Notes: generated by a model not told the origin, from the sequence alone. A stretch of DNA of 64,000 nt from Dokdonella sp. (GCF_019634775.1 NZ_JAHCAS010000001.1:2238894-2302893), one strand, 5' to 3'; counted from the first letter of the stretch, positions 17,217 to 23,722 are shown. Numbers and translations are program-made.

Positions 17217-17456
17217 TCCGCTCAGGAAGGCCTCAACCTCCGCCGCCCCCATCTCCCGAGGATGTCGACGGCCACCGGCAAGGATGAACCTGCGGATCCA
17301 TCCGGTGTACGCCCGTTCGGTGTGCAAGCTGTAGTGTTTGAGCCGCAATATGCGCCGAATCTCGTCGAACAGGCGCCGAGCGGGCCGGTCCGCCGCACCA
17401 CTTGCTATCCCTCCGATCCATCGTGATATTCCATAACACCCCGCATCCGTCGACAA
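17217..17456 (-). pseudogene. Integron integrase (IntI) N-terminal remnant
   Basis: The minus-strand reading from about 17456 gives RRLFDEIRRILRLKHYSLHT, ERAYTGWIRRFILAGGRRHP and REMGAAEVEAFLS. This is the N-terminal SAM-like core-binding domain of integron integrases, and the RLKHYS and GAAEVEAFL stretches are typical. Similarity stops near 17220, and the reading frame then continues into sequence antisense to the cyclase gene. The whole catalytic domain (R..HxxR..Y) is gone, so the protein cannot recombine cassettes. The start codon is uncertain. Orientation, divergent from the cassettes, is the normal integron layout. Confidence 0.85.
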
Positions 17457-17598
17457 CGCAGGTACGTTCAGTGAAATCCGTCGCCCCTGGAATCGGACAA
17501 AGGATTGATTTCATGCAGGAAAACCGCTTGACGCGCACCGCGCCGATGCTGAACGATCCATGCTACACCTCGGATTCGGGGTCTACTTGTAGTTAGCC
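17457..17598 (+). other. Probable attI region and first cassette junction
   Basis: This is the 142 bp between the integrase remnant and the first cassette, the usual place of attI. It ends in GTTAGCC (17592-17598), whose reverse complement GGCTAAC opens the attC of the first cassette, so the crossover point should be after G17592. I cannot define the integrase-binding boxes. A TTGACG at about 17528 might be a -35, but no good -10 is spaced from it. Confidence 0.5.
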
Positions 17599-17613
17599 GT
17601 TTAGGGGGGAACT

Positions 17614-18066
17614 ATGGGTTACTGGAGTTTGATAGAGCCGATTTGGGACACAGTGTCAATCTACGATGGTCCAGACACCTTCCTGCAGCAATACAATGCT
17701 TCGCCGGAGGCTTCTCGTGTCCTGTTCGCTGCACACTGGACGCAATCCGAAGTACTAAATGGAGGCTTCGAACAGTACTTTTCTAACAGCACAGGCGTGC
17801 TTGCGCCAGAAGCGGTAGTAGCGTTCCGAGCGCTTGGCATGCCCCAAACCGCAGCCCTCCTTGAGCGAGCTATGGCCTTCTTCGACTCTCCTTATCCAAG
17901 AGATCGCAGAGAGCGGCAAGATGCGCTCGAAGCAGCATTTGACGCCTCCGGTGATGACGAGTTCGATCCGTTTCAAAGCGTAGATGAACCATTCTCTGAA
18001 CTCCTTGAAACAGAAAATGGCGGCTTTGAAACAGCTGCAGACAAATATGCAGCACTCAACGGCTAA
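17614..18066 (+). CDS. Cassette 1: DUF4375 / DMP19-like protein
   Basis: First cassette gene, 150 residues, acidic. GGGGGGA precedes the ATG at 17614. The segment SEVLNGGFEQYFSNSTG followed by ALERAMAFF-like helices and a C-terminal acidic ETENGGFETAADKY resembles the DUF4375/DMP19 family. DMP19 of Neisseria is described as a DNA-mimic that blocks a repressor; whether this protein acts similarly is unknown. Its stop codon lies inside the attC that follows, which is usual for compact cassettes. Being first in the array it would be the best placed for expression from an integron promoter. Confidence 0.75.
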   Translation: MGYWSLIEPIWDTVSIYDGPDTFLQQYNASPEASRVLFAAHWTQSEVLNGGFEQYFSNSTGVLAPEAVVAFRALGMPQTAALLERAMAFFDSPYPRDRRERQDALEAAFDASGDDEFDPFQSVDEPFSELLETENGGFETAADKYAALNG

Positions 18067-18118
18067 CAACTCAATCCAGCGGACGCGCTACGCGCGCCGC
18101 TGATTTCGGGCGTTAGGC
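18061..18118 (+). other. attC site 1 (58 bp)
   Basis: Begins GGCTAAC and ends GTTAGGC. Between them AGCGGACGCG...CGCGCCGCT forms the imperfect palindrome. Its opening heptamer is the reverse complement of the heptamer that starts cassette 1 (GTTAGCC). The body is nearly the same as attC 4. Confidence 0.9.
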
Positions 18119-18137
18119 ATCACATGGAGAGTTCCGC

Positions 18138-18308
18138 GTGCCGCTGAGCAAACTCAACATCAGGGGAAACAAGGCCGCCGCGAATCCACAAGGCCAGGTC
18201 ATCTTCCACGTACAAGACACGCATACACTCATTCAAGCTGCTGGATATCTAAAACACGTCAGGGGCAACAAGAACTCCGAGCTTGTGTATTTTCGCGGAG
18301 AATCCATG
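18138..18308 (+). pseudogene. Cassette 2: FRG-domain gene, 5' part, cut by an IS element
   Basis: Reads from a GTG at 18138, with GGAGA upstream, into HVQDTHTLIQAAGYLKHV and ELVYFRGES. That is the opening of an FRG domain, named after the FRG motif. The insertion sequence begins at 18307, so the reading frame is lost. The far side of the element (19628-19712) encodes the tail of a protein but is too short to complete a normal FRG domain, so some of the gene may have been deleted as well. FRG proteins are often found among defence-related genes; this copy should be dead. Confidence 0.7.
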
Positions 18309-18345
18309 AACCGCCCCGGCTTTCGTGGAGGCTGTTTGGTTTAAG

Positions 18346-19291
18346 TCAGACCAGCTCGGCAACGGGCCTCTCGGCGAGTTGCCGGTAGTAGTTTGCCTCA
18401 GCCTCTGCCGGCGGGATATGCCCGATCGATCCGAGGAGGCGCTGGGTGTTGAACCACGACACCCATTCCAGCGTCGCCAGTTCCACCGCCGCCTTCGTCT
18501 TCCAGGGGCCACGGCGGTGGATCAGTTCGGCCTTGTAGAGCCCGTTGATGGTCTCGGCCAGCGCGTTGTCATAGCTGTCTCCTCGGCTGCCAACGGACGG
18601 CTCGATGCCCGCTTCGGCGAGCCGCTCGCTGTAGCGAATCGACACGTACTGCGAACCCCGATCGCTGTGATGGATCAGCGTGCCGTCACGCTCCGGCTGG
18701 CGTGCGTACAGCGCCTGCTCCAGCGCATCGAGTACGAAGTCCGTCCGCATCGAGTCGCTGACCCGCCAGCCCACGATGCGGCGGGCGAACACGTCGATGA
18801 CGAAGGCCACGTACAGCCAGCCCTGCCAGGTCGAAACGTAGGTGAAGTCCGACACCCACAGCTGGTTCGGCCGTTCGGCGCGGAACTGCCGGTTCACCTT
18901 GTCCTGTGGGCACGGCACGTTGCGATCACTGATCGTCGTTCGCACCGCTTTTCCGCGCATCACGCCGCGCAGGCCCTGCTGGCGCATCAGTCGCTCGACC
19001 GTGCATCGAGCCACCGTGATGCCCTCGCGGCCGAGCTGTCGCCACACTTTGTTGGTGCCATAGACCTGCAGGTTGGCCCGCCATACCCGGTGGATCTCCG
19101 GAATCAGGGCCTCGTCGCGCTTCGCCCTCGCCGGGCGTCGCTCAGGCTCGCGATGGCGGGCCGCGTGTCGCCGGTAGCCGGACGGGGCGATCTGCAAGGC
19201 CCTGCAGATCGGCTCGACCCCGAATGTGCTCCGGTGCGTGGCGACAAACGTCCTCAGGGCTTCAGCCGGCGGTCGAGCTCCGCCTGGGCGA
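18346..19291 (-). CDS. IS3-family transposase OrfB (DDE integrase domain), copy 1
   Basis: Catalytic part of the transposase, made as an OrfAB fusion by -1 frameshifting at a T TTT TTC slippery heptamer (minus strand, 19296-19290) near the end of orfA. The frame is open from there to the stop at 18346. It contains an HTH_21-like segment ([15 protein letters not shown]), then the rve core with the DDE triad in [19 protein letters not shown] and [15 protein letters not shown]. All three acidic residues are present, so the enzyme looks intact. Confidence 0.92.
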
Positions 19292-19577
19292 AAAAAGCAC
19301 TCGCCAGCTTCAGGATCTCGTTGGCCCGGCGCAGTTCCCTGTTCTCGCGCTCCAGCTCCTTCATCCGCTTGGCGTCCGCGGTCGTCACGCCATCGCGCGT
19401 CCCTGCATCGACCTCGTGCTGCTTCACCCACGTCAGCAGCGTCTGCGGCACACAGCCGATCTTGGGGGCGATCGACTCCACGGCCGTCCACAGCGACGGG
19501 TACTCTCCGCGATGCTCCAGCACCATCCGGACTGCACGCTCGCGGACCTCAGGGGAAAACTTCTTCGACGTGTTCAT
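19254..19577 (-). CDS. IS3-family transposase OrfA, copy 1
   Basis: A 107-residue helix-turn-helix protein beginning [20 protein letters not shown], the usual IS3 OrfA opening. A leucine-zipper-like stretch ([20 protein letters not shown]) mediates oligomerisation in this family. It binds the element's ends and, by frameshifting, forms the N-terminus of OrfAB. It differs from copy 2 at only a few residues (for example VESIAPK against VASIAPK). Confidence 0.93.
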   Translation of the reverse strand: MNTSKKFSPEVRERAVRMVLEHRGEYPSLWTAVESIAPKIGCVPQTLLTWVKQHEVDAGTRDGVTTADAKRMKELERENRELRRANEILKLASAFFAQAELDRRLKP

Positions 19578-19627
19578 GGCTCCATTCTCTCAAGAGTTGG
19601 AGCCTCCACGTTTCCCGGGGCGGTTCA

Positions 19628-19712
19628 CTATCTGGTATACGTTTCTATTCACGAGCCCAACAATGGCTGGTACAAAATCGTTCCCCAAGGCATCACGCAG
19701 CTTGCCCCCTAA
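19628..19712 (+). pseudogene. Cassette 2: 3' end of the IS-disrupted gene
   Basis: Directly after the IS the plus strand encodes HYLVYVSIHEPNNGWYKIVP then QGITQLAP and a stop formed by the TAA of attC 2. This is the C-terminal end of the cassette 2 reading frame. It is separated from its 5' part by 1.3 kb of insertion sequence. Confidence 0.6.
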
Positions 19713-19796
19713 CTACTCGCTCAACGGGACCGCCGGGGGCGGCCTCAAGTATTCTTTGGGCTCCGGGCCGGCGGCCCGTTAGCTCAGTCGTTAGAC
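19707..19796 (+). other. attC site 2 (90 bp)
   Basis: Starts CCCTAAC and ends GTTAGAC, with CGCTCAACGGGAC opposite GGCCCGTTAGCTCAG as the matching inner arms. The body differs from the other attC sites of the array. The opening heptamer has one mismatch to the start of its cassette (GTTAGGC). Confidence 0.8.
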
Positions 19797-19811
19797 CGGC
19801 ACAGCCAGCTC

Positions 19812-19840
19812 TTGCATTGGCCTATTGTTGTAGTTACACT
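19812..19840 (+). promoter_or_regulatory. Cassette-borne promoter of brnT
   Basis: TTGCAT (19812-19817), a 17-bp spacer and TACACT (19835-19840). The brnT ATG begins only 5 bases after the -10, so the transcript would be leaderless or nearly so. Confidence 0.7.
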
Positions 19841-19845
19841 AATGC

Positions 19846-20121
19846 ATGCGCATTAGCTATGACCCGGCCAAACGACAAAAGGCGCTGGATGAGCGCGGCC
19901 TCGACTTCGAGGATGCCCCTGCTGTCTTTTCCGGTCTCACCTTCGAGGTCGAGGACACCCGCCAGGACTACGGCGAGACGCGCATGATCTGCTTCGGCCA
20001 CCTGGCCGGTCGCCTCGTCGTGATCGGTTACACGCCAAGAGGAGCAGTCCGCCACATCTTCAGCATGAGAAAAGCCAATGAACGCGAGCAAGCTCGTATC
20101 GGCCCGTACCTTGAAGTCTGA
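19846..20121 (+). CDS. brnT: Cassette 3: BrnT-family toxin
   Basis: A 91-residue ribonuclease-type toxin of the BrnT/BrnA module. Sequence landmarks are ISYDPAKRQKALDERGLDFEDA, TRQDYGETRMICFGHLAGRL and HIFSMRKANEREQARI, which fit the BrnT fold (RelE-like) and its conserved basic and aromatic residues. It overlaps brnA by 44 bases. The gene has its own promoter inside the cassette. Toxin-first order is the normal arrangement for this family. Confidence 0.88.
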   Translation: MRISYDPAKRQKALDERGLDFEDAPAVFSGLTFEVEDTRQDYGETRMICFGHLAGRLVVIGYTPRGAVRHIFSMRKANEREQARIGPYLEV

Positions 20122-20356
20122 CCTCAAGCGTGTGGACTCGCACAAGACAAAAGCCAGCGAGTACAAAGAGCTTCCGGAATTGACGGATGGCATGCTCAAG
20201 CGCGGCACTGTCAAGCGCGCAGGTCGCCCTGTTTCCGCCAACCCACGGCGCCAGGTCACGATCCGCTTGCCGGAGTCTGTGCTTGCCGCGTGGAAAGCCA
20301 CTGGCCCCGGCTGGCAGACCCGCATGGCTGAGCTGCTTAGCAAGCGCGCGTCATAA
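20078..20356 (+). CDS. brnA: Cassette 3: BrnA-family antitoxin
   Basis: A 92-residue antitoxin. The C-terminal RQVTIRLPESVLAAWKATG followed by WQTRMAELL is the ribbon-helix-helix DNA-binding part of BrnA. The N-terminal half should wrap BrnT. The pair is expected to repress its own promoter. The ATG lies within the last codons of brnT. Such modules stabilise cassette arrays against loss. Confidence 0.88.
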   Translation: MNASKLVSARTLKSDLKRVDSHKTKASEYKELPELTDGMLKRGTVKRAGRPVSANPRRQVTIRLPESVLAAWKATGPGWQTRMAELLSKRAS

Positions 20357-20362
20357 GTGCCG

Positions 20363-20474
20363 GTCTAACAATTCGTTCAAGCCGACGCTGCTTCGTTACG
20401 CGAAGCACATGGCAGGTACAGCTTGCCATGTGCTTCGCTCCACTACGCAGCGCGGCTTAACTCAAGTGTTAGGC
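20363..20474 (+). other. attC site 3 (112 bp)
   Basis: Opens GTCTAAC, closes GTTAGGC. Its opening heptamer is the exact reverse complement of the start of cassette 3 (GTTAGAC). The outer arms AATTCGTTCAAGCCG and CGGCTTAACTCAAGTG match attC 5 and 7, and the interior holds a second palindrome (GAAGCACATGGCA / TGCCATGTGCTTC). Confidence 0.9.
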
Positions 20475-20478
20475 ACCA

Positions 20479-20904
20479 ATGACAGGCTCATCGCATCCCG
20501 TCTTAGATCCGTCGCTCGTTGGCTCTTACCCAGCCAGCGCCAAAGCTGGTGGCGGCTATGTATGGGATGCAGTCTTGGAGTATCGCGTTTGGTGTCACCC
20601 GGAGCACGGTGCGCCGGACGCCGCTGATGGCAATGACTACTACTATCCGTTCGAGACGTATGAGGAGGCGCTAAGGTTCTCCCAGGAGACGCCAGGGGCA
20701 GAGGAGCCACTCGCCCTGATCGTACAAGAGGAGTACATAGACGAGCCTGAGCCGGGCAAGTACGTACATGTAAAGGAGCGCCGCGTTGCGGAGTGGCCTG
20801 TATCGTTCCTTTCACGGCCGCGCCGGACGCCTCGGACAATCCCGGACTTTATGGCTCCAGACGCACCATCCAACAAGCTGGACATCCTTCGTGGGCTCGC
20901 GTAG
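20479..20904 (+). CDS. Cassette 4: conserved hypothetical protein
   Basis: A 141-residue acidic protein that I recognise only as a recurrent cassette or chromosomal hypothetical. Notable segments are WDAVLEYRVWCHPEHGAPDA, DYYYPFETYEEALRFSQ, ALIVQEEYIDEP and IPDFMAPDAPSNKLDILRGL at the C-terminus. There is no signal peptide or membrane segment. The ATG is four bases after the cassette boundary, so little leader exists. I assign no function. Confidence 0.75.
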   Translation: MTGSSHPVLDPSLVGSYPASAKAGGGYVWDAVLEYRVWCHPEHGAPDAADGNDYYYPFETYEEALRFSQETPGAEEPLALIVQEEYIDEPEPGKYVHVKERRVAEWPVSFLSRPRRTPRTIPDFMAPDAPSNKLDILRGLA

Positions 20905-20931
20905 CTCATCTCTGGCGCCAGCGCGGTTGGT

Positions 20932-20989
20932 GCCTAACCAGTCAATCCAGCGGACGCGCTACGCGCGCCGCTGATTTCCAGCGTTAGGC
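20932..20989 (+). other. attC site 4 (58 bp)
   Basis: GCCTAAC to GTTAGGC, with the same short AGCGGACGCG/CGCGCCGCT body as attC 1. The opening heptamer is the exact reverse complement of the start of cassette 4. Confidence 0.9.
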
Positions 20990-20992
20990 CGC

Positions 20993-21021
20993 TTGTTGCG
21001 TAGTGCGCAACGTGATACAAT
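20993..21021 (+). promoter_or_regulatory. Cassette-borne higB promoter with internal palindrome
   Basis: TTGTTG (20993-20998), a 17-bp spacer and TACAAT (21016-21021). The higB ATG starts 6 bases after the -10, again a leaderless layout. TTGCG-5 nt-CGCAA (20996-21010) is an inverted repeat lying in the spacer, a likely HigA operator. Confidence 0.75.
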
Positions 21022-21027
21022 CGCCGC

Positions 21028-21306
21028 ATGATCAAGTCGTTTCGGCACAAGGGGCTACGCAAGCTCTTTGAGACTGGCAACACCGCTGGCGTTCAAGCCA
21101 GTCACAGCAAACGTCTGCGGCTGCAGCTTGCCGCCCTCGACACGGCCCACGTCATTGAGGACATGGACGTTCCCGGCTTCAGGCTCCACCCACTCAAAGG
21201 GGCAATGAAGGGACGCTGGTCAATCACCGTAAACGGAAATTGGCGGATCACATTCGAGTTCAAAGACGGTAACGCGTACGTCCTAGACTACGAGGACTAT
21301 CACTAA
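21028..21306 (+). CDS. higB: Cassette 5: HigB-type (RelE superfamily) toxin
   Basis: A 92-residue ribosome-dependent mRNA interferase by family. It opens MIKSFRHKGLRKLFETGN, the standard HigB start, and has LHPLKGAMKGRWSITVNGNW then RITFEF with the conserved tryptophan-rich core and a final DYEDYH. The stop shares one base with the higA ATG. It is driven by its own promoter within the cassette. Confidence 0.93.
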   Translation: MIKSFRHKGLRKLFETGNTAGVQASHSKRLRLQLAALDTAHVIEDMDVPGFRLHPLKGAMKGRWSITVNGNWRITFEFKDGNAYVLDYEDYH

Positions 21307-21599
21307 TGAGCATGCACAACCCTCCTCACCCTGGTGAGTTCATCTCCGGCATCTATCTGGAGCCCAACAATATCAGCGGCCGCGAGCTTGCTGAAAAGCT
21401 TGGCGTTGCAGCATCCACGCTCAGCCGCGTCCTCAATGGCTCCAGCCGCGTCACCCCAGAAATGGCTCTTCGCTTGTCCAAGGCCATTGGTCGGAGCCCG
21501 GAAAGTTGGCTCGCCATGCAGGACGCCCATGATCTGTGGGTCGCTCGCCAGAACATTGACTTGCAAGGTGTGAGCAAGCTCAAACTGGCCGCGGCCTAA
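21306..21599 (+). CDS. higA: Cassette 5: HigA-type antitoxin
   Basis: A 97-residue Xre-type repressor that neutralises HigB. It opens with NPPHPGEFISGIYLEP, the classical HigA motif. An HTH_3 domain follows (LAEKLGVAASTLSRVLNGSS, then RVTPEMALRLSKAIG), and the end is SPESWLAMQDAHDLW. Toxin-first order is typical of higBA. Its TAA stop is part of attC 5. Confidence 0.94.
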   Translation: MSMHNPPHPGEFISGIYLEPNNISGRELAEKLGVAASTLSRVLNGSSRVTPEMALRLSKAIGRSPESWLAMQDAHDLWVARQNIDLQGVSKLKLAAA

Positions 21600-21705
21600 C
21601 AATTCGTTCAAGCCGAAATTGCTTCGTGGCAGCGTCTGCGTGCTTACGCTACGCTAGCACGCAGCCGTTGCCACTTCGCAATTCGGCTTAACTCAGGTGT
21701 TAGGC
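21594..21705 (+). other. attC site 5 (112 bp)
   Basis: GCCTAAC to GTTAGGC, a long site with a nested palindrome (CTGCGTGCT...AGCACGCAG). Opening heptamer exactly complements the start of cassette 5. The body is almost identical to truncated attC 10. Confidence 0.9.
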
Positions 21706-21716
21706 CTCTCACGCAA

Positions 21717-22073
21717 ATGGAGTCGTATCCGTCAGAGCAAGATCTTCTTGCCGCACTCGATCGCGGTGACGAGTTAGTGCGTTTGTGCGCCTCAGGCCGG
21801 TTATCGTTCGCTGAGTTCTGTGAGCGCTACGACAATCTCTACTGGGTGTACGCAATGGACGGTCATGAGGCCAATACCGAGGGCAGAGCCGTGCTTACCA
21901 AATATGCCTCGCGCATCGCGCCGCACCGGGCCGTAGCTGAAATTTTGGGCATGGTCTGCTCCGACCCCGACGCAGACACTGAGGCCTACCGCCGGGCTGG
22001 CCGCTTTGGCTCTAGCGAGGCCGTCGCACGGCTTACACTTGTAGCTTCTGGCCTTTCGGGTGGAGAGGCCTAA
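21717..22073 (+). CDS. Cassette 6: hypothetical protein
   Basis: A 118-residue soluble, acidic protein of unknown function. SEQDLLAALDRGDELVRLCA, LSFAEFCERYDNLYWVYAMD and HEANTEGRAVL are its most distinctive parts. There is no signal peptide, membrane helix or catalytic motif that I recognise. It fills the cassette, with its TAA inside attC 6, as in other cassettes of the array. Confidence 0.7.
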   Translation: MESYPSEQDLLAALDRGDELVRLCASGRLSFAEFCERYDNLYWVYAMDGHEANTEGRAVLTKYASRIAPHRAVAEILGMVCSDPDADTEAYRRAGRFGSSEAVARLTLVASGLSGGEA

Positions 22074-22139
22074 CAACTCGGTCAAGCGGACCGCCGTCCC
22101 GCTGCGCGGGCCGTCGGCCGCTTACCTCGGGCGTTAGGT
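22068..22139 (+). other. attC site 6 (72 bp)
   Basis: GCCTAAC to GTTAGGT; arms AACTCGGTCAAGCGGACCG and CGGCCGCTTACCTCGGGCG. Same body type as attC 8. The opening heptamer exactly complements the start of cassette 6. Confidence 0.9.
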
Positions 22140-22162
22140 GGCGAAAATCGTTCGAGAACCCT

Positions 22163-22804
22163 ATGACTATTAAGCACTTCTGGATCGACCCATACGCCGC
22201 ATCACACCAAACCACGGTGACCTCAGTCGATGGATGTGAAATCGAACTTGAATCCACAATATTCTTTGCCTTCTCTGGGGGACAGGAGAGTGATCAAGGT
22301 TTAATTTCTGATATTCCTGTCATATCAGCAAGAAAAGAAGGGTTGCGAATCAAGTACACGTTGCCAGCCAATCATGGACTCGTGATTGGGCAGTTTGTTT
22401 GTATTGAGATTGATTGGTCCAGGCGCTATCGATTAATGCGACTTCATTTTGCGGCTGAATTGGTTCTAGAACTCATCTACAACAAACTGAGCGGCACCGA
22501 GAAAATTGGTGCCCACATCGCACAAGACAAAGCTCGCATTGACTTTGTCTGGCCACATAGTATTTCGTCAATACTTCCTGCAGTCTCCGAAGAGGCCAAT
22601 AAAATCATTTCATCAGATTTGCCAATTCACACCGGATTTGACGACTTTGAAAACGAACGGAGGTACTGGGAAATCGATGGACTCTCACGAGTCCCATGCG
22701 GCGGTACTCATGTCCGATCGACAGGAGAAATTGGTCAAATCCGACTTAAAAGAAATAACATAGGCAGAGGAAAGGAGCGGGTTGACATCTATCTATGCGA
22801 GTAG
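22163..22804 (+). CDS. Cassette 7: AlaX-like alanyl-tRNA editing protein with altered zinc motif
   Basis: A 213-residue protein of the threonyl/alanyl-tRNA synthetase second-additional-domain fold, normally a free-standing deacylase for mischarged tRNA-Ala. It has FFAFSGGQESDQG near the N-terminus and LSRVPCGGTHVRSTGEIG near the C-terminus, the latter with the C-x3-H ligand pair. The usual H-x3-H is HFAAE here, so the second histidine is glutamate. Codon use and base composition are much more AT-rich than the host, a sign of recent foreign origin. A tRNA-editing gene is an unusual cassette cargo. Confidence 0.85.
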   Translation: MTIKHFWIDPYAASHQTTVTSVDGCEIELESTIFFAFSGGQESDQGLISDIPVISARKEGLRIKYTLPANHGLVIGQFVCIEIDWSRRYRLMRLHFAAELVLELIYNKLSGTEKIGAHIAQDKARIDFVWPHSISSILPAVSEEANKIISSDLPIHTGFDDFENERRYWEIDGLSRVPCGGTHVRSTGEIGQIRLKRNNIGRGKERVDIYLCE

Positions 22805-22811
22805 TTTTCCC

Positions 22812-22871
22812 ATCTAACAATTCGTTCAAGCCGACGCCACTTCGCGGCGCGGCTTAACTCAAGTGTTAGAC
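22812..22871 (+). other. attC site 7 (60 bp, aadA-like)
   Basis: ATCTAAC to GTTAGAC. The body AATTCGTTCAAGCCGACGCC, then ACTTCGCGGCGCGGCTTAA, closely resembles, from memory, the attC of aadA resistance cassettes. One mismatch to the start of its cassette. Confidence 0.88.
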
Positions 22872-22878
22872 CATTGGG

Positions 22879-23346
22879 ATGAGCTCAGTGGAAAATGTGC
22901 AGCTTGCCAAGGTTGGCCCGTGGCAATTCGATATGCCGGAGGGCTGGCGTCACAAGGACAACGAGAGCAGCGAGTCGTACTTTGAGGCGCCCGATGGAGA
23001 AAAAGGGCTGTACGTAAAGTGCATCGAGCTACCCGATCCACAGGCCTCGCCGCAAGCTGTTGCGGAGTACGTGCAAGGCATTCACTTCAAGGCGTTCACC
23101 GAGCTCAGCGGCTCAAGGTGGACCGTGATGGGGCGTACGGTCGGAGAGCAAGAAGGCATTGTCCGGTCTGTCCTCGACCTCTACGACGCCCAAGCCAATT
23201 ACCGTGTGCTTTCGCTGGTAGTTTGTGGCAAGCAACGGGCAGTTCAAATCACCGTGCACGACTACTGGTGTACCGACTATGAGGCAACTTGCAACGCTTT
23301 CGGCCCGTTGGTGGCGTCAGTCCATAACACGCAGCCAATGGTCTAA
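22879..23346 (+). CDS. Cassette 8: hypothetical protein
   Basis: A 155-residue protein without signal peptide. WQFDMPEGWRHKDNESSESY, YVKCIELPDPQ, AVAEYVQGIHFKAF and a late AVQITVHDYWCTDYEA suggest a PsbP/DcrB-like alpha-beta fold; this is a guess from pattern only. The ATG lies seven bases after the cassette boundary. No functional assignment is made. Confidence 0.7.
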   Translation: MSSVENVQLAKVGPWQFDMPEGWRHKDNESSESYFEAPDGEKGLYVKCIELPDPQASPQAVAEYVQGIHFKAFTELSGSRWTVMGRTVGEQEGIVRSVLDLYDAQANYRVLSLVVCGKQRAVQITVHDYWCTDYEATCNAFGPLVASVHNTQPMV

Positions 23347-23412
23347 CAACTCGGTCAAGCGGACCGTCGTCCCGCTACGCGGTCCGTCGGCCGCTTACCT
23401 CGGGCGTTGGGC
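23341..23412 (+). other. attC site 8 (72 bp)
   Basis: GTCTAAC to GTTGGGC, body as attC 6. The opening heptamer exactly complements the start of cassette 8 (GTTAGAC). Confidence 0.9.
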
Positions 23413-23420
23413 TTGAACGA

Positions 23421-23711
23421 ATGAAGACAGGAATAGCATCGACTGGGTGGGTGCTGGCACTCGCAGGCCCGATCGTCGTTGATTCTGCGTATCTGACGTT
23501 CTCCCGCTGGCCGGTCCGATGGTGGTCCGAAGGCTCAGACTATCTCGCTTTGGCTTTGGCGGTGGTTGTTGGTGTCGCGGGCATATTTCTTTTCGTTCGT
23601 AGCGCTGCTCGCCGCATCATTGCCTCAGTGGTGTACGTGTGCGCGGCATTCGTTGCACTAACGTGGTACTCGTTGGCGTTCGTATGCCGTGCCTTTGGAG
23701 ATTGCCTCTGA
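23421..23711 (+). CDS. Cassette 9: small membrane protein
   Basis: A 96-residue protein with three hydrophobic stretches: WVLALAGPIVVDSAYL, YLALALAVVVGVAGIFLFV and IIASVVYVCAAFVALTWYSL. It is therefore an inner-membrane protein of unknown function. It has no close neighbour partner. Its own attC starts two bases after the stop codon but is interrupted by the second IS copy, so this cassette can no longer be mobilised. Confidence 0.7.
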   Translation: MKTGIASTGWVLALAGPIVVDSAYLTFSRWPVRWWSEGSDYLALALAVVVGVAGIFLFVRSAARRIIASVVYVCAAFVALTWYSLAFVCRAFGDCL

Positions 23712-23712
23712 T

Positions 23713-23722
23713 GCCCAACAAG
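23713..23722 (+). other. attC site 9, left end only
   Basis: GCCCAACAAG remains before the IS at 23723. GCCCAAC is the exact reverse complement of GTTGGGC, which opens cassette 9, confirming it as the start of that cassette's attC. The rest of the site is not found beyond the IS. Confidence 0.8.

Larger units (their letters stand above)
18307..19627 (-). mobile_element. IS3-family insertion sequence, copy 1 (1,321 bp)
   Basis: Bounded by inverted terminal repeats starting TGAACCGCCCCGG on both ends; the longer arms are imperfect (TTTCGTGGAGGCTG against AAACGTGGAGGCTC). It carries overlapping orfA and orfB on the minus strand. A second copy of the same length lies at 23723-25043 in the opposite orientation. 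The flanking triplets (CCA left, CTA right) do not form a target duplication, so the original junctions may have been rearranged. Confidence 0.93.
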
